Shown: in pieces, positions 48,001-58,375 of the stretch
Numbering within the stretch: position 1 is the first letter of the stretch
Layout: each line of letters opens with the position of its first letter
DNA from: Stichopus chloronotus
Taxonomy: Eukaryota; Echinodermata; Holothuroidea; Aspidochirotida; Stichopodidae
Length of the DNA stretch: 64,000 nucleotides
Direction: 5' to 3'
Assembly: GCA_021234535.1 (NCBI GenBank)
Contig: CM037840.1
Span: 11,882,643 to 11,946,642 of the forward strand
Program-made: the position numbers and the translations under genes
The notes under the pieces: generated by a model
What the model was told of the DNA's origin: nothing
Seen by the model: only the letters and a program-made list of their open reading frames with translations
Database searches by the model: none

Positions 48001-49557
48001 GTAATTTAGCCAATGTGATAGTAAATATACAGTCCAGGGAATAATTTAGTTGTCAAATTTTGCATATATAGCAGTTTTTAGGTTTCTTGGGTATTTCTGT
48101 GTGGGTTCCAAAGGCAAAGTCTGTTGGGGGTCAAAGTCTGAGGTTTTAGCCTATCTCTGGGTGAAAAATTATGTCTTATAGACTTCCTACAACAGATACT
48201 GTAGATATGAATATAAATAGGGAATAGACATACAGATGAATGCATTTCTCAGGGTCATTTCGGCTGAGTGGGATGGGGAACGCGGGGAGGTTCCCACTGG
48301 GGACAAATGCCCCCCTTGGTGCCACCACAGCCCTCACTCCCCCAAATTACAGAACAAATTCATACAATAACAACTACAACGAGCATACAGAATAGTATTA
48401 TTGTTTGAGTAAAAAAAAGACACCTCTAATCTGTATCCATTTTCATCACACATTTTAAATATTCACACATTTTCTTTTGCATTATACATATGAATATGAA
48501 AACATGTTAATATCAGGCGAAATGAGGTTTCTATTTTACTTTCCAATGAAAGTCTTCAGCTTGGCTCATAGCCCGACCGGTAAAGGGTATGTCTGTTGAG
48601 TAAACACTTTCTTGCCTACCAAGTTCGTATCCAAGATTATGCATGTCATTGTTACTACCGTTCTTCACCCACTCAACAGAAGATGTCTACAGAGTCACCA
48701 AAAGAAGGTAGAAAATAAGAAATAAATAAGAGACAAGAGAAGTAGGTGGAAGGATAATAAAAAAGGGATGGAAAGTATTCCCCCCAAAATATATTCAAGT
48801 CCCAATTAATGACACCCTTCCCATCAAAGCGCCCTCTTTTAGTTTGTCGGATTTGTGCTGGTTCTAAATTAGTACCCAAAAATAAAAGGTACAATATGAA
48901 CTGCAAGCAGAACTGCACCACTGATTACAGGCCCCTACTGTATACATCAGTGCTTTGGCACCAAAATATGGACCAATCAAAGCGCTGAAAATAGGGTATT
49001 CTGTCACATCCATTCAAGACGATGCAAATTTGTTCCTGTACTGTATAGTGACATTCAATTACTCATACTGAACATCCAGTTAATGCTGCTACAATTTGAC
49101 AAAATATCCACTTTGCAGTACCACCTTCTAAAGAAGAAGATATACTGTACTGCAGCCAGGAAACAATAATGGAATTCTTCAAGGTGCACAGACCTACAGT
49201 AGAGCTTCTAGGGATTTTATAAAACTTTTAAAAGTATGGGAGAGCTTCCCGTAGATTTCCCATATGGGGAGAGTCTCTCATTTCGCACATGCACAATACC
49301 CACTTATACAGTAATTCACACATCTCATTCCCTATAGAAATTTGTGTGGGATTTTTTTATCCAGGGCAAACTCAAAAATATGGTATCCTTAAACTACTTA
49401 TACACAAATATCTTATCATGGCCCCAAAATGTCAATCGCCTTGGTACCCTATCATATCCTTTAGCTCCCATACATGTGTAAAACAGCAGTGCAGTCTATC
49501 TTGCCAAAGATACATGGGACATCTTTTGCCACTCCCCCATTCAAGGTTGAAAGTTGG

Positions 49558-50125
49558 AATATCTTTTTGTTGGGACAACATTGATCTGTAGAGAAGGGGG
49601 GGGGGGGGGGTGAGAGGATCCACCTCAATATTGCTACTGTACATTTGTCTACAAGTGTCGTATCACTTTTGTCGAAGAACTGTTGTCTAAGTTAAAAGTT
49701 AACAAATGTACCCTGTTGTTCGAAAATACGGTTAGCATGAAAATATGGAACGCATTGTACTAGGCCTATGTAACTTTGCTACAACAGTGCCGAAATTTAG
49801 TACTTCTCGGCTTCATCGCATACAGGTAATTAATCTAATTCTTTTGGTTGGGACAACATTGATCTGTAGGTGGAGGGAGGGGGGGGGGTGGGAGATCCAC
49901 TTCAATATTGCTGCATTTGTCTACAAGTGTCCCATCAATTTTGTCGAAGAACGGTTGCCCAAAAGTTAACAGATATAGGCTTAATGCGGTATGTGCCTTC
50001 TGCACGAAAATACGGGTAGCACGAAAGTATAGAACGCACTATATTAGACCTATGTAAACTTGCCTAACAGTGCCGAAATTTAGCACATCTCGGCTTCACC
50101 GCATACATGTACAGTAATTTATCCA
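49558..50125. repeat. Tandem duplication, two copies of about 285 bp with poly-G tracts
   Basis: Copy 1 (about 49558-49835) and copy 2 (about 49839-50125) both contain GGGACAACATTGATCTGTAG, a poly-G tract, TTGTCTACAAGTGTC, TTTTGTCGAAGAAC, CAGTGCCGAAATTTAG and CTCGGCTTCA in the same order. They differ by small indels. No coding content recognised. Confidence 0.8.
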
Positions 50126-50472
50126 ATTCGGCCATGGGAACAACGGTGCATTTACTACATCATGATCTTTAATATTCTCTCAGCACAGTTTACTATTGAC
50201 CACTGAAGACTAAAATCATAGGCAAGATATGGGACAAGATCCAAATCATAGCACATACGAACCTTTTTTCTTCTTTTTTTTCAAATTTCGAAGACAAAAT
50301 GTGTTCTAAAGTCGTCTTACGATAATGTATAACACACTACCAGTGGTTTCGGAATACAGTAGCTGCACTGTACAGCAGCGCTGCACGGAAGGTGTACGGC
50401 GTGAAGTAGCACTGATAAACTTGATTTTATGACGTAAAGATAAACTGGTATGGGAAAAGATTGGAAACTTAC

Positions 50473-50560
50473 CGAGGTATTGTAGGTAGCTACAAAATGG
50501 AGGTGAGCCCTCTACCGCGTGTGCGATTGCCAGAGCCGTATATACAGTATAAATAAGCTC
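50473..50560 (-). promoter_or_regulatory. Candidate promoter and non-coding first exon of the MS4A-like gene
   Basis: On the minus strand a TATTTATA element (complement of 50549-50556) is followed about 30 bp later by a GC-richer segment containing CACACGCGG. A strong 5' splice site, CTCG|GTAAGT, lies at 50473/50472. A short untranslated exon (about 50525-50473) spliced to 43177, whose first codon is ATG, would make a simple gene model. MS4A genes often have a non-coding first exon. The alternative is the exon at 53485-53399. No transcript evidence is available. Confidence 0.3.
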
Positions 50561-50589
50561 ATGAAAGCAAGGAGGTTCTACAAGGATGA

Positions 50590-50680
50590 AAGTATTATAG
50601 ATTAATAATTTTTAATTACAGATTCAATAATCTCCAATGACAGATTAATATTTTGTAATGTCAGATTTAAAAAATCATTG
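50590..50680. repeat. Short ACAGATTAAT palindromic repeat cluster
   Basis: ATTAATAATTTTTAATTACA, CAATAATCT and GACAGATTAATATT in about 90 bases resemble the longer satellite at 57780-58375. Confidence 0.5.
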
Positions 50681-51135
50681 CACTTGCATCACACACAATT
50701 GGATTAGATTAGCATTCCCGGAAGAGAAGTTGGAGATTCCTCGCATTTTGTTCACCTCAGTGAAAGTCCCTATCAGGGATAGTTGAACAACGTTTTTGGT
50801 ATTTTATCCTTTGAGATGGGTTCTTTTATGAATTGTATATTGAAGAAGGCGAGTTGGTGTATACTTTGCATGAAAATGGTGCCAATTGAAGCAATTATAG
50901 AAATATCATCTCTTCCTAATAATTACAGGTGGTACGGTCAGTCTACGGGTTCATTTGCCCCTCCATTTTTTATTTGTTTATCTACTTTTTATTTATTCCG
51001 CACGTCGCTATGTTTATGTATGTGTGCACTTAATACATGCATGTATATATGTTAAAGTATGCATATGTATGAATAAATACATGTAATTAGTATTTGTGTG
51101 TATATATGTATAGATACATTTTCTTGGCCTTGTAT

Positions 51136-52170
51136 TTCTTTTTTATCTCATCGCCCTGTAGGGGCTAGATGAGATATTGTAGTCACTTGGCTAGTGGGGT
51201 TATATATTGTTCTGTGCACCCATGTGAGAATGGTTGCCATGGAAACGCTTGGAGTGGACGAGTAGCGACACCCCAGGGGTACCCCATGGTAGAGTGACCA
51301 TGGGTACAGGATGGTCCTGTTGGGTAGTATAAATGCAAACGTGTGCGTGTGTGTGTGTGTTTAGGTGTGTGTGTGTGGGCGCCCGGACCTGTCCAAATTT
51401 GTGGTTTTTCCAGAATAGTTTGAAAAGCATATGAGCGATTAAGTTGAAACTTGGTAAGGTTGTGCATGATGCCAATATGTACAAGATGTATTACTTGTAC
51501 GGTAAATCGAGTCAAATTTGCTGATTTTTGAGAACAAAGTCTATTTTGCTCCAAAGTTGCTATTTCAAGCATATCTTGTTAAAGCATTTAATGCAAAATT
51601 TTGCAAAAAGTTACCTGAGAATGAAAAATTTCAAGGTATATCACTTTCGTAGTAAAGAGGGCGAAATTTGCTGATTTTTTAGAAAAAAAAGCAAATTTTG
51701 CCCCAAAATTTGTATTTCCAGCATATCTTGTGAACTAGTAGATCAATTAACTTACAGTTTTGTAAGTACTTACCTGAGAACACATTGTTCAACATAATTT
51801 TACTGTAATGGTAAATCGAGTCAAATTTGCTGATAATTGAGAAAAAAAAAAACAAATTTTGCCCCAAAATTACTATTTCCAGCATATCTTGAGAAGCATT
51901 TAATGCAAAATTTTGCAAAAACTTACATGAGAATGAAATATTCAAGGTATATCACTTTCGTAGTAAAGAGAGTGAAATTTGCTGATTTTTTTAGAAGAAA
52001 AAAGCCAATTTTACTTCAAGATTTGTATTTCCAGCATATCTTGAGAACTATTAAACCAATTAACTTAAAGCTTTGTAAGTAAATTTCCATGTGCAGGCCC
52101 TGTATTGAAATCAAAGCCGTGCATGTTGGCGATGAGATACGCAACTCCGTGGATTGCCCTCTTGTTTTTA
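51136..52170 (-). mobile_element. Helentron-like non-autonomous element, family B, copy 2
   Basis: Closely related to copy 1 at 18606-19659, same orientation. On the minus strand it has AACAAGAGGGCAATCCACGG at the 5' end, the 11-mer ATCTCATCGCC (complement at 52128-52138), then tandem units of about 150 bp containing CATATCTTG. A CA tract follows (complement of 51345-51377), then the conserved block with TACCCATGGTCACTCTACCA and a terminal hairpin at 51145-51175. Lies just upstream of the candidate promoter at 50.5 kb. Confidence 0.65.
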
Positions 52171-53398
52171 TTTTTTGTTTTTGTGCTTAAGTATCAACTA
52201 TCATCATATCTACTTGTACGGGGAGTGCGCCACTCTGTTTAGCCATTCTGGCTTTATGGTACACTTCCCATCACAATTGCACACTAAATGTATATATTAA
52301 CTCTTACTTTTATTGTAGTATACTTATTGTACAAGTTGTGATAAAACAAATAAAGAAACGTAAAGAAACGAAAACTATGGAAAAGTTATGGACTTTCAGC
52401 TGGTGGAGCAGTTTTATTCGAGGCGATGTGTGATTTGCCCTAGTTACAAGGTATGGTAACTTGACGGCCTCTAGCAGAAAATCTAACCCACCTAAGGTAC
52501 GGAGAATTGAAACAGCCCATGTGTCAGCTTTTCAAGGAGTGGTAGCTTATATCTGTTGAAAACTTCTACAAGGCTTTAGAGACCACATTACTTTTGCGGT
52601 TTAGTGTGTAAATCAATGTATCAATGAACAGGGGTATGCTATCTAATTGACTTACCAATCTATCCGTAACCACACCAAAATAGCCTCCTTCTGTTACATG
52701 CGCAATGCATGACGTTTCCTGACGTCATGGAGTTTTGCATGCTAATAAACTAAAAGAGGTGATTTTTCAAGCATAATATCTCGACATTTAGAAACTATCG
52801 AAGGTTAGGCTTACAATCGTGAAAAGTACTTGCTAAAACATGAAAAAAAAAACAAGGAGCAAGGATGTGTTAAGTAGGAATTTGACCCTTGTTATGGAAG
52901 GTCTATGTTTCATACAAGGTCTCATAAAATTCTCTATTATTACATCGAGACGGTGTAAAACCAGTCAGCTATTATCAAAATAGAAGGGAAATTCTCTCCC
53001 ATCTTCTATCCACTGATATCAGTTTTGCACTAATTAATTTCGTAAATAAGTCAGGTACCCCTCAAATACACGACGATCAGTTCCATTCCCATAAAAAGTG
53101 CATCTCAGGGACTCTTAAGAAGAAGAAAAAAAAAAGGATTGCACGTTAGCGACTACCGGCGACTATTGTGCCAAAACTTGTTACGGAAAGGTTACATTGT
53201 CATCTACACAAATATCGTTTGAAAAATAGGCCAATCGTCATCGGGTCATCAGGTACTCTCAAAGTTTGAACTTGAAGATACTGAGACGTGGGAAATAACA
53301 GCCTCTCTTCGTTCGCATTTGTTTTTAAATATCGTACACATAAAAGTTAAAAAAATCTTTTATTTCCAAAGAGATGGAAGATCAAAGTGTCCACCTAC
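52171..53398. other. Non-coding stretch without recognised genes
   Basis: AT-rich, with a single CRE-like TGACGTCA near 52720 and A-rich tracts. Nothing else recognised. Confidence 0.4.
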
Positions 53399-53485
53399 CT
53401 TGCTATCATTGAAAATAGAAAGTCTCATTCTGCATGATTCAGCAAACAGTTGACCATCATTTGTCAGTCTAGTTCCCCATGACAT
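53399..53485 (-). CDS. Candidate alternative first coding exon of the MS4A-like gene
   Basis: An ATG at 53485 opens 29 codons (MSWGTRLTNDGQLFAESCRM and on to FNDSK) that run without a stop to a consensus donor AAG|GTAGGT in phase 0. That phase could join the phase-0 acceptor at 43178. About 50-60 bp upstream is the 12-bp palindrome GGTCACGTGACC, a bHLH-ZIP-type E-box. It could equally belong to another minus-strand transcript, and the ORF at 53881-53576 lies just upstream. No homology recognised. Confidence 0.25.
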
Positions 53486-53575
53486 GCCTTCGTTGAGACT
53501 TTCCACTGTGGGCGTGGAATGTATGAAAATGGGTCACGTGACCTAATTAAGTCGGCGGTTACGGATTGTCCCGAT

Positions 53576-53881
53576 CTACTTCTCATACTTCTGCGTAAGA
53601 CCGACCTGGATCACCCAGAGACCACAATAAGGGATTTTGAGTTTATGTAATGTCTGCTTTCTCAACTCATCTAGTGAGTCACGTATGCTTATATGCGAAC
53701 TTGTTAGATTAAGGTTAGGTACAGTCTGAAATTCATTCATGGGGGGTGGGGGAGGGATTTCCTTCTTGTGTAATCGTAATAGTTCTTCCTCACTATATTT
53801 GCGAAATATAAATTGCGACTTGCGTTTGCTTACATCACTAAGCTGGTGTTCCACAGTTTTCAAGGTCAGCTCAACAAACAA
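53576..53881 (-). CDS. Unrecognised ORF or exon with a Pro-run and charged flanks
   Basis: An open frame of 101 codons without an ATG at its start (the first in-frame ATG is at the MNEF position), so it is more likely an exon than a complete gene. The product looks protein-like: KYSEEELLRLHKKEI, then five prolines, then SLDELRKQTLHKL, with amphipathic charged segments. Possible acceptor AATGCAG lies just upstream with a poor pyrimidine tract. No good donor is seen before the TAG. I cannot name a family. Confidence 0.3.
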   Translation of the reverse strand: MFVELTLKTVEHQLSDVSKRKSQFIFRKYSEEELLRLHKKEIPPPPPMNEFQTVPNLNLTSSHISIRDSLDELRKQTLHKLKIPYCGLWVIQVGLTQKYEK

Positions 53882-55360
53882 GCATCTGCATTACGGACAC
53901 TGTTGAGTCAAATCGGACGGCTGTGTGACATGCTTCCAAAAAAGAGCTTCCTTCAAGCAAACATTACAAAGTAAAACCCCCAGTGAAAATCCGTTGGACA
54001 TTTGTTTATGTCTATTACCGTTGTAACACAGGTCAGGTATCTTGCATGGGTCAATGCGGACCCACGTGACGTGTTTGCGGAAATTTCCTCTAACCAGTTT
54101 TCGTACTCGGGCAATCTCTAGTGCTAGGTGTTTGGAATGTGTGTTTCAAAAGGCGGGAATTTTAAAGGTATGCACAGAAGCCCGGGATTGTGTACTGTGA
54201 TGTCTTCTGTTATTGAAACTGTGTCGAAGAAATGGGAAAAATGTTTTGGTAGCCAATGTACAGGGAATGACGAGGGTGCAAAGTTAACAGGGTAATTTTA
54301 GCTTCGACTCCAGGAGGTGGCGAAGCACCTCGTGTTTTAAAAGTATGGCAACTAAGTGTTCCATATAATTATAGTATACTGTGTGTGTAGTTTTTTGGGA
54401 GAACACTGTGTGTGTCTCCGGGGAGAAGACTTACCTTACGTCAGTAAAAGTCGAGATACTGTGTGTGTCCTTCCTATTGGTTACTATGTGTACCAGACTG
54501 TTTTATCCGAGTGGAGCTGCCGCACTAGAATACCAGGTTTTCAGATGTTGGAATTCCCGTAAGTTTATAATTTTTATTGTTTAAAGTCTTAAGTCTCATT
54601 TCACGTTGTAGACTGTGGTTTGGGGGTAATGGCTGCTGTTATCACGTTCAATATTATTCTTAACTGAGACGAGGATTTAAAATATGTCGGCTTCGGGTGT
54701 CACCCACGTCGTCACACAGGACAAAGTATTGTTGGTTTCTTTTATTCGTTTTCTTAAGGTTCTCGTCGCATAACGCGTACGGAGACAAGAGGGAGAGCCC
54801 CGGTTGAGGCTGAAGAGATAAGGTGTAAATTGTAGTTTTGTGGTTTCCTTATCTTACGTACTAAATTTGATAATTGCTATTAATTTGCTTGCTCTGTGGT
54901 CGTAAAACGACGTTCGTTGCTCGTAAATGGGTCAAGTTTTGAATATTGTTTGGAATTTAATTGAATATTTGCTTTTGTCCTTTCTTAGGGTTTTTTAGTT
55001 TGGTAAAATAAATACGAAGACCACACCACTGCTTTATCGTCCTCTGTTGCCTCACCGAATCTGTGACAACCGTTTTTGAGATATGACTTTTCAAAGTTTG
55101 AAGAAAATGCAAAACAGATGACGTGAGTGTTGCACAGTGTCACTTTTTCTCTTAAGCCTTGTATTTGTATGGCCTTTATTATTTTTTTTTCTGCATGACC
55201 GCAAGTCGTTCGTACTTTTCCTATCTCTCCCAAGGTAAACTATCTTCGTTTTATCGGAAACAGAGCCATTAGTAATAGCTTGTGACGAAATTTCCCTGAA
55301 CTGCGTGCAAAATGATGATATAGCAAAACATCCGTGAATCCATGCATGAATCATCTTGTA

Positions 55361-55550
55361 GCGGTGCTTTTACACCAAATCTAGATCCGGTGCAGGTCTC
55401 GGCGTAAGGATCAGATCCTCAGTGAAGTCGAGATTATGTCTGTAGTGAAAACGCAGTTCAGATCCGGATCAGACCCTCCTATTTTAATGCTGGCGGAGAC
55501 CAGGATCTGATCTTGACGTCGAGATCAATGATTGTAGTGTAAACGCTCCG
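55361..55550. mobile_element. Degenerate MITE-like element with TTTACAC termini
   Basis: The left end GCGGTGCTTTTACACC and the complement of the right end (CCGGAGCGTTTACACTACAA) are imperfect inverted repeats. The interior has repeated GATCnGATC-type blocks (CAGATCCGGATCAGACCC, GGATCTGATCTTGACG). It resembles, in diverged form, the ends of the PIF/Harbinger-like MITE at 5.3 kb (TTCACACTACAAC). No target duplication is visible. Confidence 0.4.
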
Positions 55551-56687
55551 GCATCAATGCATGGTGACCTGTGGTATCCGGTGACCTCTATACTTCACAA
55601 TGTGTTTTCTCAGTATTGCACAGTTTCTTACGTCGGTTTTACTCACGCGTGGTACACATAGCCTACATTGAGTCCATAATGTAGATGGAAAAAACAGCAG
55701 TGTCTCCTTCCTTCGCTTTCGAAAGATTGTACGTAACTTTGTTATTTACAGTATGTTTTTCCAAGTCAACATTTTGCCTATACTCCGAGTATTTTTTTTT
55801 TTATCTAAACGCCACATAAGTGTCTACATGTTCTTGAAAGTTCTTCACAAACGTTTTGTCTGATGTGGCGTTGTCAACACATGTGAATTGGTGACTGAGA
55901 ACAAAGTCATGCATTGTGTTTGGCAGAAAGAGAGAGATATCAAAGATTAACGGTACCATATCACCATTAATCTCTCCATTGACTTACACACTAAATACCG
56001 ACCTTAGAGGGTTCCTAGTGCATGCAAGGGAAGGTCATATCAGGGACTTTCTACTTGTAATGTGATTGGTAATTGCCGGGCCGATCATGTCATTTACAAA
56101 TTTCCTAACGCCGGGCATTCAGATTTTGAGCTAGAAGGGGTGAAAGTTTTGAGAGGTGCTCCCGCCTCCGTGACAAGGCTCACAAGAGTATCACTACGTC
56201 ACATTCCATTTTCTAAAGCAGTCGAAATCTCCTTTACTTGTCCTGATTTTAACATCATCTGTACTTTTATTTGTGCTCTTCAACAAAAAAGAAAAAAAAA
56301 TACAGATGACGACTGAAAACTTGGTGAAAAAGTGATTGCCGTGGCTCATTCTAACCACTTTTCTATAGGATTAGCAAAACTCGAAGATGTACAAATCTAA
56401 TGTTCGTAGGATACTAGGGTTAATTTATAGAGAGGGTTGCGACATGCCCTGTTAAAAAAAAATTCGAGTCACGTGACACATGGGGCCATTTTGCCTCCAA
56501 CTAACCAAATCGTTGTGTCTATTGACCCGGACGCCGGCTCTATTCCCAGTATCAAACGCTTATTCACCCGGACATAGATGTTGGTATCAACCAATCAGTG
56601 AAAGCCGTGGGAACACCATGGAGATCACAAATCAAGCGACAAAGGCCTGATTAAAACCAGCCTGTTGAATGTCATAAGACTGTGGAA

Positions 56688-56944
56688 ATGGAGCTGGGAC
56701 TGGGAGCTGAATTTACCTCGTTTGAAGGTCTGAAGCAAGCAGTCGAAAAATACTCCAAAGAAAACACTGCAGTATTTGTTGTAGGAGATTGTAGAACTGT
56801 GAAAGCTGCTAATGAAAGACTGAAAAAAATCTCCAAAAATCCAGTACTCTTTAATGAGAAGTTTAAATACTCTTACGTGAAGTTCCTTTGTAAACATTTT
56901 GGGGATTCGAAGACGAAAAGCATAGGCCAACGACCAAACCAGAG
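56688..56944 (+). CDS. First exon of a FAR1/ZSWIM-like protein (N-terminal DNA-binding-like region)
   Basis: An ATG at 56688 opens MELGLGAEFTSFEGLKQAVE, then VGDCRTVKAANERL, then YSYVKFLCKHFGD and GQRPNQ, ending at donor CAGAG|GTGAAT. The order 'G.F.SFE.L..A...Y', 'D.RT', 'Y..VKF.C.HFG' and 'G.RPNQ' is that of the N-terminal FAR1-like zinc-binding region in ZSWIM1/3-type and MULE-derived proteins of animals. Such proteins continue with a transposase-like core and a SWIM finger. No continuation is found to 64 kb, so the gene is either long-introned or a truncated copy. Nothing marks the promoter clearly. Confidence 0.55.
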
Positions 56945-56949
56945 GTGAA

Positions 56950-57779
56950 TTGAGGAACAATTTCTGTCCCACCCCTTTACTAAGGCTTTACAGTACCCAG
57001 CAAGGTACTTGTTACTTGGAATCATTTCTAGGCCTAGGCTAGGTTTAAATTATTAAGAGGACCCACATGTGCATCACTTTTCCTTGATGGTCGATCACTG
57101 ACACAGTCGTTGGAAGCGTAGTGTATAGGCCTATAGCCTAGGCTATATATATTTAGTGTATAGTATATCGTTTCGAACGCAGCCTGTGATCACTGATGTG
57201 TATAACTCCAATTTTTCACAATGCCAATGACAGAGTGCCAATTTAGTGACTCATGAGAGTGCTCAGTTTACGGAAGATGTCGGTCAGTGAAGTGACGGGA
57301 AAACCCCATGACAATGACCGATTTTGTCCGGTGTATACAGTAGGGGGTGGGATGTAAGAATCCTAATTAGGTCACATACTGACAAGGTCATTTGAATATA
57401 AATTAAATGTTTTATTCTAATGCCCACATTTTCTTACTGCCTTAGAGATTCCAGGGCTTTTCTTGGCCCTTGCAGGTTGATGAACTGGACCCACTTAGGC
57501 CATCGGGGACCCACCTCTACAATTAACTATAAAAACCATAAAATCAGGACTGGAAAAGTTGACCTAATTGTTCGGATGATATTTCTTGGCCATGTCTGGA
57601 AGTGGGGGGGCACCACCCCGGAAGGGCACTCTACCGAAACTGGCCATAATAGTACCAGAGTAGTAGTGACTATACTTCAAGTAATTTTTGCTTTGTATGG
57701 GGCAAAATGTGTTTCCTGATTGATATATATTGCCTGGAAAATCAGTTCGGTTATTAGTAATGTACCCTTATACTGAACA
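56950..57779. other. Possible intron after the FAR1-like exon, no exon recognised
   Basis: AGGCCTA motifs and an open frame at 57420-57719 without recognisable domain. No MULE or SWIM-type exon seen. Confidence 0.35.
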
Positions 57780-58375
57780 TGGCACAAAATAATAATGATA
57801 ATGATGATGATGATGTTGATGAGATTAATAATCTGTACATTAATCTTTAATTATATTAACATTTAAGTATCTTTAATAACAGATCCTTTTATTACAGATT
57901 TTTAATCTGTATTTACAAATTATCTATATTTACAAAAGCCTATTAAGCTATTGTAAATAATCTGTTATTACAGATTGATAATTTGTAAATACAGGCCAAT
58001 AGTCTGTAATAACAGATTATTTAATCTCTTATCACAGAATATTATTTTGCATTTACAGATCATTAATGTGTATTTACGGACTATTAACTTTAATAATTAA
58101 TTTGTATTTAAAGAACATTAATCTGTTATATACAGATTAATAACCTGTATTAAAACACAGACTAATAACATGTTACTACAGATTATTAATCTGTAATTAA
58201 ATTATTAATCTGTATTTACAGATTCCTAATCAGCATGTTAGTGTTATCTATATGCGTGTTAAGATTAGTGCGATCTATGTCAATATTTTTAATCTGTAAT
58301 TACAGATTAATAATCTGTATTTACAAATTACAAATTTGTTTTTACAGATTATTAATTTATTAATCCGTCACTTAA
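57780..58375. repeat. Palindromic AT-rich satellite, ACAGATTAATAATCTGT type
   Basis: Starts with an AATAATGATGATG microsatellite, then for about 550 bp repeats variants of AATCTGTAATTACAGATTAA. AATCTGT and its complement ACAGATT alternate every 15-30 bases, more than twenty times in total, so any segment can fold on itself. There is no fixed period. A small outlier sits at 50590-50680. Confidence 0.8.

Larger units (their letters stand above)
43178..50471 (-). other. Probable first intron of the MS4A-like gene
   Basis: Holds family-A copy 2 (43332-45023) and the tandem duplication at 49558-50125. From 45024 to 49557 I recognise no gene. A plus open frame at 45415-45615 and others lack recognisable domains. 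Confidence 0.4.

Noticed and set aside
57780..58375. CRISPR-like array
   Set aside because: Irregular spacing, no unique spacers of constant length, AT palindromes in clearly eukaryotic DNA.
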